NCBI RefSeq assembly: GCF_002943525.1
Contig: NZ_CP025394.1
Span: 2,170,001 to 2,234,000 of the forward strand
Source: Kitasatospora sp. MMS16-BH015
GTDB taxonomy: Bacteria; Actinomycetota; Actinomycetes; Streptomycetales; Streptomycetaceae
Reading direction: 5' to 3'
DNA length: 64,000 nt
Positions 61,342 through 64,000 of this stretch are shown here, piece after piece. Numbering within the stretch: the stretch's first letter is position 1; each line of letters starts with the position of its first letter. The notes below the pieces were generated by a model, which saw only the letters and a program-made list of their open reading frames with translations, did not search any database and was not told the DNA's origin. A program made the position numbers and the translations under genes.

Positions 61342-64000
61342 CCGGCCCGGCCGGGCCCCCGGCTCCGGAGCGGGAGGTCACGCCGAGCCGGGGCATCACG
61401 CCGAGCCGGGACGTAACGCCGGACCGGGACGTCGCCGTGGTCGGGATGGCCTGCCGCTTCCCCGGCGCGCGGGACCTCAACCAGTACTGGCGGCTGCTCA
61501 CCGACCCCGCACCGCAGTTCGGCCCGATCCCGGATTCGCGCTGGCGGGCGGCCGCCTTCCGCAGCGAGGACTTCCGGGACAACGCCGCCGGCTACACCGA
61601 CACCATGGCGCTGCTGCCCGAAGTGGGCCATTTCGACGCCGCGCACTACGGCATCCCGCCCCGGCGGGCCAAGTCGATGGACCCGCAGCACCGGCTGCTG
61701 ATCGACCTGGCCCGGGAGGCGGTGCAGGACGCCGGCTGGGAGGTGGCCGGGTTCGACCGCGAGGAGACCTCGGTGATCACCTCGCTCACCGAGAGCGGGT
61801 ACCGGGACATCAGCGCGATGCGGATCCGGGTCCGCCAGCTGGCCGGCGGCGAGTTCGGCGCCCGGGCCCCCGCCGGGCTGGCCGAGGCGGCCCGGGCGGT
61901 GGACGGCCTCCAGGGCACCTCGGTGGCCGGGCTGCTGCTCAACATGGGCCCCAGCACGGTCAGTTCGGTGCTCGACCTGCACGGCGAGAGCTACTCGCTG
62001 GATTCGGCCTGCTCGGGCGGGCTGCTCGCGGTGGCCAACGCGGTGCACGCGCTGCGGGCCGGCCGGTGCCGGATCGCCCTCGCGGGCGGCGCCCAACTCG
62101 TGCTCACCCCGGACCTGTTGGTGGGCCTCTGCCGGATCGGCGCGATCTCGCGCAGCGGCCGCTGCCTGCCGTTCGGCCGGGAGGCCGACGGGTTCGTGCT
62201 CGGCGAGGGGGCCGGGATGCTGGTGCTGCGACCGCTCGCCGAGGCGGTGGCGGCCGGCGACCGGGTCTACGCGGTGATCCGGGGCGTGGGCACCGCCAAC
62301 GACGGCACCGTGCAGGGCGGCATGCACCCGCAGGCGGCGGGCCAGCTCCGCGCGCTGCGCCGGGCCTACCGGGACGCCGGCCTGCACCCCGGCGGCGTCG
62401 GCTACCTGGAGGCGCACGGCACCGGCACCACGGTGGGCGACCCGGTCGAGCTGGAGGTGCTCCGCTCCCTCCGGGGCGAGCGGCCCGCCCCCGCCCACCT
62501 GGGCGCCGTGAAGGCCGTGGTCGGCCACTCCCTCAACGCGGCCGGCCTGGCCGGCCTGATCAAGACCGTGCTGACCGTCCACCACGGCCTGATCCCGCCC
62601 CAGCCCGCCTTCGCCCCGGCCGCCGACCCCGCCCTCGTCGCGGCCGGCCTCACCATCCCCACCGTCCCGACCCCCTGGCTCGCCGACGGCCCCCGCCGCG
62701 CGGGGGTCAGCGCCTTCGGCTTCGGCGGCACCGGAGTCCACCTCGTCCTGGAGGAGCACCCGGCCGCCCCGGCCACCCCCGCCCCCGGCCGCTACCTCCT
62801 CCCCCTCACCGCCCGCGACCTCCCCGGCCTGGCCCGCCACGCCCGCGCCCTCGCCGAGACCCTCGCCACCGACCAGCCCCCGCTCCCCTCAGTGGCCGCC
62901 ACCCTGGCCACCCGCACCCCCCTGACGGAACACCTGACCATCGAGGCGGGCGACACCGCCGAGGCGATCCGCAGACTCCACGCGGTCGCCGACGCCCTGA
63001 CCACCGGCCGCCCGGCACCCGACACCGTGCCCGCAGCCACCGCGCCCACTGCCGCGCCGCCCGTCCGGGCACCGCTCTGCACCCTCCCCCCGAGCCCGCT
63101 CGCACCCCGGCACCACTGGGTGGTTGCCGCCGAAGCCCGCGAACTCGGCACCGCCCCCACCCCTGCTCCCGACCCGACAGCGACCGCGCCGATGTCCTCC
63201 TCCCCCACCACCACCGTCCTCGAAGAGGTCTCGCGGACCGGCGTCTTCCCCCTCTCCGACCTCGGCGGCGCCCTGGAGCTGGTCGCCGACCTCGGCTTCG
63301 ACTCCCTGATGCTCCAGGAGCTCTCCGCCGGCCTGGCCCGCCGGATACCCGGCTTCCCCGCCGAGGAGGTGTACCGGCCCGGGCTGACCGTGGACCGGCT
63401 GCTCGCCCTGGCCGACCCGGGAGCGCCACGGCCGGCCGTGGCGCCCGGTCCGGTGCTGCCCCGGCAGCGCGACGCGGCGTGGGCCGGCGGCGGCCTGGAC
63501 GACCTCCCGGAGCTGCGCGAGTTCGAGACGCGGCTGGGCCGGGTGACCGGGAGCGGGGCCGCGTACCCGTACTTCCGGGTGCACCGGGGGACCATCCGCG
63601 GCACCACCCATGTCGACGGCCGGGAGTACCTCTCCTTCGGCAGCTACAACTACCTGGGCCTGTCCGGCCATCCGGCCGTCAACGAGGCGGTGCACCGCGC
63701 GGTCGAGCGCTACGGCACCTCCGTCTCCGCCAGCCGGGTGCTCTCCGGGGAGCGCGAGCTGACGGTCCGGCTGGAGCGGGCGCTGGCCGAGTTCCTCGGG
63801 GTGCCGGACTGCCTGACCCTGGTGAGCGGGCACGCGACCAACGTGACCGCGATCGGGCACCTGGTCGGCCCGGGCGACCTGGTGCTGCACGACGCCCTCG
63901 CGCACGACAGCATCCTCCAGGGCTGCCTGCTCTCCGGCGCCGCCCGCCGCCCCTTCGCGCACAACGACACCGCCCAGCTGGAGCACCTGCTCCGGCTCAA
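61338..64000 (+). CDS. Ketosynthase-ACP-alpha-oxoamine synthase megaenzyme, partial at window end
   Basis: At least 887 residues, open to the window edge. Residues 32-480 are a type I PKS ketosynthase with Cys225 (DSACSGGLLA), His360 (EAHGTGT) and His397 (GHSLNAAGL). No acyltransferase follows. After an Ala/Pro linker an acyl carrier protein domain carries Ser656 in ADLGFDSLMLQEL. From about 735 a PLP-dependent alpha-oxoamine synthase begins (YLSFGSYNYLGLSGHP, SGHATNVTAIGHL, HDSILQG), as in BioF, SPT and KBL; its lysine lies beyond the window. Such domains release an ACP-bound acyl chain by decarboxylative condensation with an amino acid, giving an alpha-aminoketone. The first gene of a probable biosynthetic cluster. 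Confidence 0.9.
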   Translation, partial: MTGPAGPPAPEREVTPSRGITPSRDVTPDRDVAVVGMACRFPGARDLNQYWRLLTDPAPQFGPIPDSRWRAAAFRSEDFRDNAAGYTDTMALLPEVGHFDAAHYGIPPRRAKSMDPQHRLLIDLAREAVQDAGWEVAGFDREETSVITSLTESGYRDISAMRIRVRQLAGGEFGARAPAGLAEAARAVDGLQGTSVAGLLLNMGPSTVSSVLDLHGESYSLDSACSGGLLAVANAVHALRAGRCRIALAGGAQLVLTPDLLVGLCRIGAISRSGRCLPFGREADGFVLGEGAGMLVLRPLAEAVAAGDRVYAVIRGVGTANDGTVQGGMHPQAAGQLRALRRAYRDAGLHPGGVGYLEAHGTGTTVGDPVELEVLRSLRGERPAPAHLGAVKAVVGHSLNAAGLAGLIKTVLTVHHGLIPPQPAFAPAADPALVAAGLTIPTVPTPWLADGPRRAGVSAFGFGGTGVHLVLEEHPAAPATPAPGRYLLPLTARDLPGLARHARALAETLATDQPPLPSVAATLATRTPLTEHLTIEAGDTAEAIRRLHAVADALTTGRPAPDTVPAATAPTAAPPVRAPLCTLPPSPLAPRHHWVVAAEARELGTAPTPAPDPTATAPMSSSPTTTVLEEVSRTGVFPLSDLGGALELVADLGFDSLMLQELSAGLARRIPGFPAEEVYRPGLTVDRLLALADPGAPRPAVAPGPVLPRQRDAAWAGGGLDDLPELREFETRLGRVTGSGAAYPYFRVHRGTIRGTTHVDGREYLSFGSYNYLGLSGHPAVNEAVHRAVERYGTSVSASRVLSGERELTVRLERALAEFLGVPDCLTLVSGHATNVTAIGHLVGPGDLVLHDALAHDSILQGCLLSGAARRPFAHNDTAQLEHLLRL

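Overview
The window is a very GC-rich chromosomal segment from a Streptomyces- or Kitasatospora-type actinobacterium. The evidence is the GC-rich third codon positions, frequent GTG starts, GTGA/ATGA cistron overlaps, a DivIVA/SepF/YlmE block beside ftsZ, an actinobacterial ileS T-box, and the order lspA - traR/dksA - ileS - divIVA - yggT - sepF - ylmE - ftsZ - ftsQ - murG - ftsW - murD - mraY - murF - murE - ftsI - ftsL - rsmH that is conserved in this family.

Layout. 1-2157: 3' part of a large WD40 beta-propeller gene. 2339-5704: two GNAT acetyltransferases, an RluD-type pseudouridine synthase, lspA and a TraR/DksA-like zinc-finger protein, all on the minus strand. 5880-9272: a translational T-box leader and ileS. 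9346-11470: a SnoaL-like protein, a LuxR-type regulator and a Uma2-family protein. 11530-29376: the division and cell wall (dcw) cluster on the minus strand, mostly translationally coupled. 29920-35471: a beta-carbonic anhydrase and a MoxR / DUF58 / transglutaminase operon. 35551-38507: DUF3040, a methyltransferase and a UraA-type permease.

38353-48908 is accessory DNA. A 435-bp block spanning the 5' end of uraA and the 3' end of a HEPN gene occurs twice as direct repeats, about 97% identical, 10,121 bp apart. Between the copies lie a coupled operon (LCAT-like lipase, a 1772-aa transglutaminase-like/STAND/TPR protein and a frameshifted small third cistron), decayed SDR and ImuA'-like fragments, and a broken TniQ transposon remnant. 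Both chromosomal flanking genes are intact, which is what single-crossover integration of a circle would leave.

Just beyond the island, 49591-53530 encodes a small helical protein and an NB-ARC/TPR protein. They share a nearly identical 17-residue motif at the C-terminus of the first and the N-terminus of the second. This is the arrangement of bacterial amyloid-signalling (Bell/BASS-type) NLR pairs, and together with the island operon it is the most likely undescribed biology here.

53542-64000: a CrtI-like oxidoreductase, a yeast-type cytosine deaminase homologue, a BAAT-family lipoprotein, a TPR protein, a Gln/Tyr-rich membrane protein, metF, an isoprenyl diphosphate synthase, and an epimerase translationally coupled to an unusual ketosynthase-ACP-alpha-oxoamine synthase megaenzyme that runs off the right edge.
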